Positions 27,458-35,399 of a stretch of 35,399 nucleotides of DNA are shown piece by piece (positions within the stretch are counted from its first letter, which is position 1; each line of letters opens with the position of its first letter). The stretch lies in assembly GCF_002939705.1 (NCBI RefSeq), contig NZ_MDCB01000018.1, positions 1 through 35,399 of the forward strand. The letters are read 5' to 3'. Both the position numbers and the translations under genes were made by a program. The notes under the pieces were generated by a model. The model made no database searches, was not told the origin of the DNA, and saw only the letters and a list, made by a program, of their open reading frames with translations. This DNA comes from Xanthomonas albilineans (GTDB lineage Bacteria; Pseudomonadota; Gammaproteobacteria; Xanthomonadales; Xanthomonadaceae).

Positions 27458-28933
27458 TCAGAATGGATACGGTGGCGTGCTGTCGCGGATCGTCACCCAC
27501 TGCCAGTGCGTGTATTGGCTCCAGTCGGCCGGACCGCCCATGCTGGTGCCGTTGCCGGAAGCGCCGGTGCCACCAAACGGATTGATGACCTCGTCGGCCA
27601 CAGTCTGGTCGTTGATGTGCAAAATGCCGGTGTTCAAGCGCTCACCCAGCGCCATCGCCCGGCCGACAGAAGCGGAGAGGATGCCAGCCGACAGGCCGTA
27701 GTCGGTCTGGTTGGCCAGCGCGACCGCTTCGTCGTCGGTGTCGAAGGCGATCACATTGGCGACGGGGCCGAATACCTCTTCCTCGAACGCACGCATACCA
27801 GGCCGCACATTCGACAACACGGTTGGCGCATAGAACAACCCGTCGTGCGTTCCACCCGCCTCAAGCACGGCGCCAGCGGCGACCGACGCATCGACCACGT
27901 CCTTGACGTGCTGCAACTGGCGCGCATCGATGAGCGGCCCGAGCGCGACATGCGCGGTCGCCGGATCGCCCACCGGCAGATGCCGCGCTTTTTCGGCCAG
28001 GCGCCGGGTCAGTTCGGCGGCGATGCTGCGCTGGACCAGCACACGGCTGGTCGCCATGCAAATCTGGCCCTGATGGAAGTAGGCACCGAACGCAATCGCC
28101 GAGACAGCTTTGTCGAGCTCGGCATCTTCCAACACGATCAGCGAATTCTTACCGCCCAGTTCCAGTGCGACCTTCTTCAAATGCTTGCCCGCCAACTCGC
28201 CGATGCGGCGGCCGGTGGCGGTGGAGCCGGTGAAGGCAATCATCGGCACGCCCGGCGCCTCGATCAATGCCTGACCCACCTCGGCGCCACCCGGCAACAC
28301 GTGCAGCAGGCCCTTCGGCAAACCCGCCAACTGCAACACCTCGGCGATGAGGAAGCCGCCGGTATACGGTGTGCGCGAATCGGGCTTGAGGATCACCGCG
28401 TTGCCGACAGCCAAGGCCGGCGCAACCGAGCGCAGCGACAGAATCAATGGGAAATTGAACGGGGAAATCACGCCGACCACGCCCAACGGCAGACGCCGGG
28501 CAAGGCTTACCCGCCCCGGTGCGCTCGGCAGCAACTGGCCTTGCGCCTGTAGCGGCATCGCCGCTGCCTGCTGAAAGAGCAGGATCGCTTCGCGCACTTC
28601 GTGTTCGCCCTTGGGCAAAATGCCACCGGTCTCGCGCGCGACTAGCTTCGCCGCGACCTCTGCCTGCTGCTGCAACAAGTGCGCGGCGCGGTGGAAGACT
28701 GCCGCGCGCTCGCGCGGTGCGAGAGCGGCCCATTGACGTTGCGCGACGCGCGCCTGCGCCACCGCCGCCGCCACATCCGCGACATTCGCGTGGCCAGCGT
28801 GGTGCAGCGGCTTGCCGCTGCCTGGTTCGATCACTTCGAGCGTGCCGCCCTGGGCGGCGATCCACTCGCCATTGAAGATACGTCCACTCCAGCGAGTGGA
28901 CGATGCCAGCGCATCGCTATGGGTACTGTTCAT
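27458..28933 (-). CDS. vdh: Vanillin (aromatic aldehyde) dehydrogenase
   Basis: This 491-residue NAD(P)-dependent aldehyde dehydrogenase contains FNFPLILSLRSVAPALAVGN, the Gly-rich ITFTGS-like AFTGSTATGRRIGELAG, the catalytic Glu in LELGGKNSLIV and the catalytic Cys in HQGQICMATSRV. The wording matches benzaldehyde/vanillin dehydrogenases. It oxidises vanillin to vanillate and 4-hydroxybenzaldehyde to 4-hydroxybenzoate, the aldehydes released by the lyase encoded at 34544. The ATG at 28933 has GAGAG upstream; an ATG five codons earlier lacks one. It lies 168 bp after the outer-membrane protein gene. Confidence 0.93.
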   Translation of the reverse strand: MNSTHSDALASSTRWSGRIFNGEWIAAQGGTLEVIEPGSGKPLHHAGHANVADVAAAVAQARVAQRQWAALAPRERAAVFHRAAHLLQQQAEVAAKLVARETGGILPKGEHEVREAILLFQQAAAMPLQAQGQLLPSAPGRVSLARRLPLGVVGVISPFNFPLILSLRSVAPALAVGNAVILKPDSRTPYTGGFLIAEVLQLAGLPKGLLHVLPGGAEVGQALIEAPGVPMIAFTGSTATGRRIGELAGKHLKKVALELGGKNSLIVLEDAELDKAVSAIAFGAYFHQGQICMATSRVLVQRSIAAELTRRLAEKARHLPVGDPATAHVALGPLIDARQLQHVKDVVDASVAAGAVLEAGGTHDGLFYAPTVLSNVRPGMRAFEEEVFGPVANVIAFDTDDEAVALANQTDYGLSAGILSASVGRAMALGERLNTGILHINDQTVADEVINPFGGTGASGNGTSMGGPADWSQYTHWQWVTIRDSTPPYPF

Positions 28934-29101
28934 CGAATATGCTCTCATCGAATGGAAGAAACACTTGGCTCAGATCGCTGTGACCACCAAACCGTCACTC
29001 AGACCCACGCCTTCGATACCGATGCCCGAGACGACAGCAGTGGCGAACCGGGTCTTGTCGCGCCACTGCATGGCAACGCGGTTTGCTTACGCGGCGTGGC
29101 A

Positions 29102-30115
29102 TCAAAACACATGTACGTACTGAAAATTGACGTTATCGCCGGAGGGTGCATTCTTCACCTCCACCGGCATGTAGAAATTGGCATTGAAAATGTTGTGGTG
29201 GTCGATCCTCCACGATAATCCGGGCCCGAGGTAGAACTGCGTCTGCTTGCTATCGGCCACACGCAGGTCGTTGGTCCGGTTGTCGCGCAGTTGCTTCAAG
29301 TAATAGCCATTGATACCGATGTGCAGATCCTTCACCAATTCCAGCGAGCTGGCGAAGTTGAGCCACACCGCATCGCCCGCCTGGCCGTTGTGGAAGACGA
29401 AACCACCGAACTGCGGCACGTTCGACGCCTTGTCCGCACGGAAGTTGTAGATGTAATTCAGACGCCCGCTGATTTCCCAGCGCGGCGTCGGCAGGATGCT
29501 GAAAGCCCAATTCGGCAACACCGACCAGTAACCCGATCCCTGGTTGATGTCGCGATGCTGGTCGAATGTGCCGATCGGCACCAATGCATCCAGCTCGAAA
29601 CGTTGCGAAAACACCGGGCGGCCATCGCGGATCACCGGATCCATCTGCAAATACGGGCCGATCGTGAGGTCGCCGAGACCGACCCCATTGGCGCGCAGTG
29701 CCATCGGACTGTTGCGCGCGAAAGACGCATCCAAATCGACCAGCGCCGCCAACGCGTTGAAACCCAACGCACCACCGAACATCTTGTAGCCACTGACGTA
29801 AACCACCTGAGTAATCCAGACCGATGAGCCGATGTGTGGATCGCGGAACACCGACACGTCATCGCCGTGCGCGTCCTTGATTGCATCGAAGTCGTAGCGT
29901 CGCAGGTATTGAATCGCCGCCCAGCCCGGTTTGGTGCTGGTGAAGCCATCGAAGAAGCTGGTGCCGCCGGTGTCCAGGCCGGTCGGCAGGGTGGCGCTCT
30001 GCGGCACGGATTGCGCCGCCGCTGGCGCCGCATGGACGATGGACAGCAGAGCCAGCACCGACAGCCGCTGGCGAATGCGCGAAGGCAACGGGAAACGCGT
30101 GCGGGAACGATTCAT
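29102..30115 (-). CDS. Outer-membrane channel-like protein, Phenol_MetA_deg type
   Basis: This 337-residue protein has a signal peptide (LSVLALLSIVHAAPAAAQS) and a predicted beta-barrel: alternating aromatic strands such as WITQVVYVSGYKMFGG, ISGRLNYIYNFRADK, HIGINGYYLKQLRDN and FYLGPGLSWRID, and a terminal Phe. It resembles the SphA/phenol meta-pathway outer-membrane proteins often found beside aromatic-degradation genes. A role in letting hydroxycinnamates or aldehydes across the outer membrane is inferred from its place between marR and vdh. The ATG at 30115 has GGAG 9 nt upstream; another ATG lies at 30121. Confidence 0.85.
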   Translation of the reverse strand: MNRSRTRFPLPSRIRQRLSVLALLSIVHAAPAAAQSVPQSATLPTGLDTGGTSFFDGFTSTKPGWAAIQYLRRYDFDAIKDAHGDDVSVFRDPHIGSSVWITQVVYVSGYKMFGGALGFNALAALVDLDASFARNSPMALRANGVGLGDLTIGPYLQMDPVIRDGRPVFSQRFELDALVPIGTFDQHRDINQGSGYWSVLPNWAFSILPTPRWEISGRLNYIYNFRADKASNVPQFGGFVFHNGQAGDAVWLNFASSLELVKDLHIGINGYYLKQLRDNRTNDLRVADSKQTQFYLGPGLSWRIDHHNIFNANFYMPVEVKNAPSGDNVNFQYVHVF

Positions 30116-30300
30116 GGACATGCACTCCAGGCAAAGTGGATACGGCATGGGGCGGGGGGAATGGTGAAGCGGGCCAACGTTGACGTCAGCGCGGCACGGT
30201 GATCGCACGGCGGCGCACGCCACGATCACGCTGAATACAACACGGAAATCGAGAAAGCAGCGGCGCGGCCGCAAGCTGGCACCGGCCACGCATATAGCGG

Positions 30301-30792
30301 CTAGAGCGCCTCCAGCCGGTCGAGTGCCCGCAACAATGCACGCGCCTGATTCATGCCAAGCGCACTGACGAGTTGCTGCTCCATGCGTACCACTTCGACC
30401 TCGGCCTGCGCCAGCAGCGCGCTGCCGGACGCGGTCAGGTGCAGATGCTGCATGCGCCGATCCTGACGTCCACGCACCTGACGCAGCAAACGCCGCTTGA
30501 CCAGACGCGCGACCACGATGGCCAGGTTCGGCGGCGAGACGTTCAGCACCTCGCCCAGTTGCCGTTGGTGAATGGCGGGATTGGCATCCACCAACACCAG
30601 CAGCGAATAATCCACCGGCTTCAGATCGAAGCCACGCACGCACTCTTGAAACAGACGCCGCACCTGCAACTCGCTGCGGGTGATGCGGTAGCCGAGTAGG
30701 CTGGTCAGACGGCGCTGATCCACACTGTCCACCGTGTTCGCGTCGGCGGACAGCGTGCTGTTGGATATCTCGGGAATCGGTTTCGAGCGCAC
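30301..30792 (-). CDS. MarR-family regulator of hydroxycinnamate genes
   Basis: This 163-residue regulator has the MarR winged helix: VDYSLLVLVDANPAIHQRQL, the recognition region VLNVSPPNLAIVVARLVKRR and the wing VRGRQDRRMQHLHLTASG. The GTG start at 30792 was chosen for its AGGAA site about 7 nt upstream; longer frames lack one. By position it corresponds to HcaR/FerR-type repressors, which release DNA on binding hydroxycinnamoyl-CoA thioesters. The effector is inferred. It starts 118 bp after the MFS gene and is followed by 185 bp before the outer-membrane protein start. Confidence 0.83.
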   Translation of the reverse strand: MRSKPIPEISNSTLSADANTVDSVDQRRLTSLLGYRITRSELQVRRLFQECVRGFDLKPVDYSLLVLVDANPAIHQRQLGEVLNVSPPNLAIVVARLVKRRLLRQVRGRQDRRMQHLHLTASGSALLAQAEVEVVRMEQQLVSALGMNQARALLRALDRLEAL

Positions 30793-30909
30793 GGCGCTTC
30801 CTGCAAAGGGTATCTTGCGACAACGCCACGGCGCATGCGCACGCAGCTTCCACTGGCACTGGCCGACAACGCCATCGCCGCTGCATTGTAAGGACACCGC
30901 CGCGTATCT

Positions 30910-32232
30910 TCATAACGCCGGATCCACACGCCGTAGCAACGCCCGGTAAGGCGCAGCCGCGTACCACAGGCACAGCGCGCCAAGCAGCGCCGCCCCCATG
31001 CACACCACGCCCAGCGACAAGCCGACCTGACGCTCGTCGACGAGCACGTAGTCGGTGCCTAACGCCACCACATAAGGGCCCAATCCCAATCCGATCAAAT
31101 TGACCAACAGCAGATAGATCGAGGTGACCTGGCCACGCAAACGGTTCGGCGTGACCGCCTGCAGGATCGCCGGGGCTAACGCCACCGGCATGCCCAGCAA
31201 GAATGTGGTCAGCGCGATCGCCGCCAGCGCCATCCACGGCCCTGACGCGAACGCGAACAGCCCGCTGCTGACACTCAGCAACAGCGCGCCGATCAGCGAA
31301 ATCCGCAGCACCACATCGCGGTGTCCACGCACCATTAGACGATCGCCGAGGAAGCCGCTGAACAGCATGCCGGCGATGCCGAAGGTCAGGATGATGAGCC
31401 CATACGCCGGACCGATTTCACCGGGCGTCCATCCCCACCGACGGATGAAGGTCGCCGGTAGCCAGGCGGTGATGCCGAAGGTCACCATCGCGATCACGCC
31501 GTTAGCCAAGAACAACGCGATGTAGATCCGCGCGTTGTCGCGCAGATGCGCCAGGTCCGGACGCGCACTTGGCGTCGCCATGGCTTGCTCGCGTCGCAGT
31601 GGCTCGCGCACCGTGGCCATCAAGGCGATCGCCGCCAAGCCCGGCAGCGCCACCAGGAGGAACGCCGCCTGCCACGGCCGGAAGCTGCCCAGTAACGGGA
31701 AGACGACCAGGCTCTGCTTGCTGGTCGCCGCGATCACCAGGCCACCGACGATGAACGCTGTCGCCGAGCCGATGTACACGCCGGAGGTGTATACGCTCAT
31801 CGCCCTGGCCCGCCGCTGCGGCGGGAAGTAATCGGCCAGCATCGAATACGCCGCTGGCGATAGTGCCGCCTCGCCGACACCGACGAACACCCGCGCCATG
31901 AACAGGGTGAAAAAGCTGGTGACGTAGGCGCCAGCCGCCGTCGCCACGATCCACACCACGATGCCCAGCACGATCAGGTTGCGCCGGTTGTGGCGGTCGG
32001 CGACGCGCCCCAGGGACACCCCGATCAAGGTATAGAACACCGCGAAAGCAAGGCCGTGGACCAGACTGAATTGCGCGTCCGACAGCAGCAAATCGCGTTT
32101 GATCGGTTGTACCAAGAGCCCCAGGATCTGCCGATCGACGAAGGACAGGGTGTAGGCCAGCAACAACACCACGGTCACGTACCAGGCGTACAGCGGACGG
32201 TACGGCGTCGGCGATGGCAATGAATCGTGCAT
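30910..32232 (-). CDS. MFS transporter, probable aromatic acid uptake
   Basis: This 440-residue carrier has twelve predicted membrane segments and MFS signatures: LSFVDRQILGLL in segment 1, GRVADRHNRRNLIVLG in loop 2-3, FMARVFVGVGEAALSPAAYS in segment 4 and GFLGDRLMVRGHRD in loop 8-9. It belongs to the spinster-like/phthalate-carrier-like group common in catabolic clusters. The ATG at 32232 has GGAG 9 nt upstream. Being in the hydroxycinnamate cluster, it most likely imports ferulate or coumarate by proton symport (inference). Confidence 0.88.
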   Translation of the reverse strand: MHDSLPSPTPYRPLYAWYVTVVLLLAYTLSFVDRQILGLLVQPIKRDLLLSDAQFSLVHGLAFAVFYTLIGVSLGRVADRHNRRNLIVLGIVVWIVATAAGAYVTSFFTLFMARVFVGVGEAALSPAAYSMLADYFPPQRRARAMSVYTSGVYIGSATAFIVGGLVIAATSKQSLVVFPLLGSFRPWQAAFLLVALPGLAAIALMATVREPLRREQAMATPSARPDLAHLRDNARIYIALFLANGVIAMVTFGITAWLPATFIRRWGWTPGEIGPAYGLIILTFGIAGMLFSGFLGDRLMVRGHRDVVLRISLIGALLLSVSSGLFAFASGPWMALAAIALTTFLLGMPVALAPAILQAVTPNRLRGQVTSIYLLLVNLIGLGLGPYVVALGTDYVLVDERQVGLSLGVVCMGAALLGALCLWYAAAPYRALLRRVDPAL

Positions 32233-32265
32233 GGGACTGCTCCGTGGCGGCTCAGAAGCGCAAGG

Positions 32266-32508
32266 TCAGGACGAGCGTGGGCAGACGTCGTCGCGGACAT
32301 AACGACATGCATCGCGCAGGAATGCACCGGCCTGGCTGGAATGCAGGTCCATATACAGGCTGGCGTCAGCGCCATCTTCATGGCCGGCCAACCGCTGCCT
32401 TTGCACAGCCCTGGATTGGACATCGGCCTGGCCGGAACCGACGCTCCTCGGCACGGCCAAACCGCGTCTGCCTGGCGTAGGGTGAACGCGCGGATGAAAT
32501 ACAGTCAT
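32266..32508 (-). CDS. Possible small ORF between fcs and the MFS gene
   Basis: An 80-residue frame starts at the ATG at 32508 with a strong GGGAGGGG site 6 nt upstream and ends at 32266. The second half has coding-like codon use (ASLYMDLHSSQAGAFLRDAC). The first half is Arg/Pro-rich and less convincing. No family is recognised and other frames also stay open over parts of it. It may be a real small gene, a decayed one, or chance. It is the only content I can propose for the 372-bp gap 32233-32604. Confidence 0.3.
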   Translation of the reverse strand: MTVFHPRVHPTPGRRGLAVPRSVGSGQADVQSRAVQRQRLAGHEDGADASLYMDLHSSQAGAFLRDACRYVRDDVCPRSS

Positions 32509-32604
32509 CGATCCCCTCCCAAGTCTCGAAGCCAGTGGAGCAGTACGGTCGCAGCGCTGACGGCAATTTCGCACCGTCGGCACACAGGCCAACGCGTTAT
32601 CGCA

Positions 32605-34476
32605 TCACGTCGGCGCCTCGACCGCGCCTGGTGCAGCACCGGTGTACAACTGGTCCACCAACACGGCGCGGGTGCGCAATACGTTGCGCTGGTTGATCGA
32701 GCCCTTGTCGGTGATCTCGCCGGCTTCCAGGTTCGGCGGCTGTTCCAGCCACGCCGCGCGGGCGATGCGGCTGGCGTTACCGGTGGCGCTGCGGTTGAGC
32801 ACCGCGAGTAGATTTTGCAGCCAGGCACGCACCGGCGCAGCTTGCAAAAGCTGCGCCGCCTCCGCCGCTGATGGCAACCCGGCCAGAGCCTGCAACGCGT
32901 CCAGGCGCGGGAACAGCAACAGGCCGATGTCGCCGCGGTCGGCCCCAGTCACCACCACATCCTGCACGTATGCGGCGCCTTCCATCAGCACGCGCGTGCG
33001 CAACGGACCGACGCTGACAAATACGCCAGAGGATAGCTTGAAGTCCTCTGCCAGACGCCCGTCGAACAATAAGCCGCGTTCGGGATACTGCGGATCGATC
33101 AGCTTGAGTGCATCGCCGGAACAGTAGAAGCCTTCCTCGTCGAACGCCTCGGCCGTCTGCTGCGGTGCGTTCCAATAGCCGGGCATCACGTGCGGGCCAC
33201 GGAAGCGCGCTTCCAGCTTGTCGCCCACCGGGACCAACTTGACCTCGCAGCCCGGTGCCGGCACGCCGACCTCGCCGGGTGTGTTACTGGTGCCGTGGGT
33301 GAAGGTGCACGACGGCGCGCATTCGGTCATGCCCAGACCGGCAAGCATGCGGATGCGTTCGCCGCAATGCGCCTCGGCAATACGCTCCAGACGGTCCCAG
33401 ATGTCTTGCGACAAGGCGGCGGCGGCAAAGAAGAACATACGCATGCGCGACAGGAACGTCTCGCGCAGTGCCGGATCCTGTTCCAGCGCCTGCGCCAATT
33501 GTTCCCAGCCGCGCGGCACGCTCAGATACACCGTGGGCGCGATCTCGCGCAGGTTGCGCAGGGTCTGCGCGAACAATGCCGGGGTCGGCTTGCCATCGTC
33601 GATATAGAAGCTGCCACCGTTGTATAACGCGATGCCGATATTGTGGCTGCCGCCGAACGTATGGTTCCACGGCAACCAATCGACCAACACCGGTGTTTCG
33701 CCTAGCACCGGGAACGTCTGCAGCAACATCTGCTGATTCGCGCACAGCATGCGTTGCGTGGTGATCACCGCTTTCGGCAACAACGTGGAGCCGGACGTGA
33801 ACAAAAATTTGGCGATGCTCTCTGGGCCGGTGGCGGCAAATGCGGCATCGGCCGCGACCAGGGGGCGTGGCGCCAGCATCTCTTCGAAGCGCACGCACGC
33901 ACGGTCGCTCACCATGCCACGCACGCACACCACAGGCACATCCGTGGGGAACACGGCCGCGATGGCGGTCGCGAATGCCGCACCGTCGCTGGCGAACAGC
34001 AGCCCCGGCCGCAGCACCTGCGCGACGTGCCGCAGTTTGGCGAAATCGCGCGAAAGCAACGCGTAACCGGGAGACACCGGACAATACGGAATGCCGGCAT
34101 ACATCGCCGCGAACGCCAGTTGCAGATGTTCCAGATCGTTGCCGGACAGGATCGCCAACGGACGCTGCGCCGACAGCCCCATGTCCAGCAGATGCGCCGC
34201 GATACAGCGGGTGCGCTCGAGCATCTGCGCATAGCTCAGGCCCCGCCAATGTCCATCTTCGCCACGCTGGGCCACGAAGGTCGTTTCGGGCGTGTGTTGC
34301 GCCCAGTGCTGCAAGCGCAGCAGCAGATGCCGCGGCAGCGGCGCCAGCGGCTCGCGGGCACGCATGCGCAACACGCCATTGGCATCGCGATAAACTTCGG
34401 TATCGGCATGGCTGAGCCCGACCGGACGATAGCGGGCGACAGGTGCATCGTGCTGTGCAGAGATCATCGAAACCAT
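32605..34476 (-). CDS. fcs: Feruloyl-CoA synthase
   Basis: This 623-residue acyl-adenylate ligase activates ferulate, coumarate or caffeate to the CoA thioester with ATP. It shows VARYRPVGL at the N-terminus as in feruloyl-CoA synthases, the AMP-binding loop FLFTSGSTLLPKAVITT, the LVDWLPWNHTFGGSHNIG segment, AGLGMTECAPSCTFTHG (motif for adenylate) and SGDALKLID...GRLAEDFKLSSG near the C-terminus. The gene follows the lyase by 67 bp. ATGs at 34476 and 34467 are both possible; neither has a strong ribosome-binding site. Confidence 0.94.
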   Translation of the reverse strand: MVSMISAQHDAPVARYRPVGLSHADTEVYRDANGVLRMRAREPLAPLPRHLLLRLQHWAQHTPETTFVAQRGEDGHWRGLSYAQMLERTRCIAAHLLDMGLSAQRPLAILSGNDLEHLQLAFAAMYAGIPYCPVSPGYALLSRDFAKLRHVAQVLRPGLLFASDGAAFATAIAAVFPTDVPVVCVRGMVSDRACVRFEEMLAPRPLVAADAAFAATGPESIAKFLFTSGSTLLPKAVITTQRMLCANQQMLLQTFPVLGETPVLVDWLPWNHTFGGSHNIGIALYNGGSFYIDDGKPTPALFAQTLRNLREIAPTVYLSVPRGWEQLAQALEQDPALRETFLSRMRMFFFAAAALSQDIWDRLERIAEAHCGERIRMLAGLGMTECAPSCTFTHGTSNTPGEVGVPAPGCEVKLVPVGDKLEARFRGPHVMPGYWNAPQQTAEAFDEEGFYCSGDALKLIDPQYPERGLLFDGRLAEDFKLSSGVFVSVGPLRTRVLMEGAAYVQDVVVTGADRGDIGLLLFPRLDALQALAGLPSAAEAAQLLQAAPVRAWLQNLLAVLNRSATGNASRIARAAWLEQPPNLEAGEITDKGSINQRNVLRTRAVLVDQLYTGAAPGAVEAPT

Positions 34477-34543
34477 CCGGAACAGGGAAACGGCATGGTG
34501 ACGGGCATCGCGGCGACGGCACGTCACCGCGCTGCGGCCAGGG

Positions 34544-35380
34544 TCAGCGCTTGTAAGTCTGCAACCCGGGCTTGATGGTTTTATCGTCGAGGAATTGCTT
34601 CAGCCCTTGCTGACGACCCTTCTCCGGATCGCGGTGGTTGGACTGGTCGACCTTGGCGTAGAGGTAATCCTCGTTCTGCTCCCAGGTCAGCTCGCGGCAA
34701 CGCTTGAAACCGTGCTTGGCGAAACGCAGCACTACCGGATTTTTCTGCTGTAGTTCCTGTGCCAGCTTGGTCACCTCCGCACGCAGTTGCGCACGCGGCA
34801 CGCTGGCGTTGACCAGCCCCATCTGCGCGGCCTCGGTCCCGGTAAAGGTGCGGCCGGTCATGATGTACAGCATCGCGTTGCGGTGTCCCATGGTATCGGC
34901 GACGGCCTTGCTCACCAGGTTGCCCGGCGGGATGCCCCAGTTGATTTCCGATAATCCGAACACCGCTTCGTCCGCCGCGATGGCCAGATCGCAGGCCACC
35001 AGCGGCGAGAACGCGCCACCGAAGCACCATCCGTTGACCGCCGCGATGGTCGGCTTGCTGTAGAAACGCAGCAAGCGCCACTGCCACTGCGAGCAGTCGC
35101 GACGCATGCGCTCCTGCACAATCTCTTCCTTGCCGTCGGTCTCGCGGAAGTATTCCTTCAGGTCCATGCCGGCCGACCACGACTCGCCGGCACCGGTCAA
35201 CACCAGGACTTCCGCGGCGCTGTCCAGTTCCAGCGTCTCCAGCACGTCGATCATCTCGCGATTGAGCGTCGGACTCATCGCGTTGCGCTTTTCGGGACGA
35301 TTCAACGTGACCCAGGCGACACCTGCGTCGATCTGGACCTGGACGGTCTGCCAGCGGTCTTGGTAGTTGCTCATGGACAT
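34544..35380 (-). CDS. ech: Hydroxycinnamoyl-CoA hydratase-lyase (feruloyl-CoA to vanillin)
   Basis: This 278-residue crotonase-family enzyme hydrates feruloyl-CoA and splits it into vanillin and acetyl-CoA. The sequence agrees closely with the Pseudomonas enzyme as remembered: LNRPEKRNAMSPTLNREMID, GMDLKEYFRE, NGWCFGGAFSPLVACDLAI, the catalytic Glu145 in FGLSEINWGIPPGNLVSKA and KHGFKRCRELTWEQNEDYLY. The ATG at 35380 (or 35374) is the first gene of the leftward cluster in view; its promoter would lie beyond the right edge. The 4-coumaroyl and caffeoyl thioesters are also expected substrates. Confidence 0.96.
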   Translation of the reverse strand: MSMSNYQDRWQTVQVQIDAGVAWVTLNRPEKRNAMSPTLNREMIDVLETLELDSAAEVLVLTGAGESWSAGMDLKEYFRETDGKEEIVQERMRRDCSQWQWRLLRFYSKPTIAAVNGWCFGGAFSPLVACDLAIAADEAVFGLSEINWGIPPGNLVSKAVADTMGHRNAMLYIMTGRTFTGTEAAQMGLVNASVPRAQLRAEVTKLAQELQQKNPVVLRFAKHGFKRCRELTWEQNEDYLYAKVDQSNHRDPEKGRQQGLKQFLDDKTIKPGLQTYKR

Positions 35381-35399
35381 GCCTGCGGGGGAGGTGACG

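Noticed and set aside
30199-30229. GTGATCG and CGATCAC inverted arms before the outer-membrane protein gene
   Set aside because: Only 7 bp each, 17 bp apart, in GC-rich DNA; too weak to call an operator without other copies.
30116-31237. Upstream extension of the outer-membrane protein frame to 31237
   Set aside because: It covers marR and part of the MFS gene in another frame; the signal peptide and ribosome-binding site place the start at 30115.

Overview
The window is high-GC proteobacterial DNA. The gene content and order (hydroxycinnamate genes, pobA/pobR, vanA/vanB, pcaIJFHGBDC and pcaR) point to Xanthomonas or a close relative in the Xanthomonadaceae. This is judged from protein sequence and synteny by eye; no database search was possible.

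Left end (1-3100): a class 3 lipase with a GHSLGG motif runs off the left edge. It overlaps by 4 bp a lipoprotein gene transcribed just before it. The layout is that of a secreted phospholipase effector and its periplasmic immunity lipoprotein, as known for Xanthomonas type IV secretion effectors. A frame-broken gene relic and a perfect inverted repeat lie next to it. Positions 3080-6719 hold housekeeping or accessory genes: an RluE-type pseudouridine synthase, an exported SAM-methyltransferase-like protein, an aldo/keto reductase and an overlapping NADPH-dependent MDR reductase.

Aromatic catabolism (7204-35380): nearly everything from here to the right end forms a peripheral-to-central pathway. 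Feruloyl-CoA synthase, the hydroxycinnamoyl-CoA hydratase-lyase and vanillin dehydrogenase turn ferulate into vanillate and coumarate into 4-hydroxybenzoate. VanA/VanB demethylate vanillate, and PobA hydroxylates 4-hydroxybenzoate; both give protocatechuate. PcaHG, B, C, D, IJ and F take protocatechuate to succinyl-CoA and acetyl-CoA. An MFS carrier and a Phenol_MetA_deg-type outer-membrane protein probably handle uptake. Four local regulators are visible: an IclR type (PcaR), a GntR/FCD type (VanR, encoded between vanA and vanB), an AraC type (PobR) and a MarR type inside the hydroxycinnamate cluster. The divergent pcaI-vanA region holds two tandem palindromes resembling PcaR/PcaU sites and two NTGTATACAN palindromes that fit a GntR-type VanR.

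Interruption (8157-14140): between pcaR and the 3' end of the pca operon sits a tightly overlapping four-gene unit of a TonB-dependent receptor, an ABC ATPase and two ABC-2-type permeases. At its upstream edge is a decayed IS21-family fragment (an istB tail and terminal repeats) and an AT-rich leader with a perfect hairpin. This looks like a horizontally acquired transport module dropped into the pca locus, and it is the most unusual part of the window.
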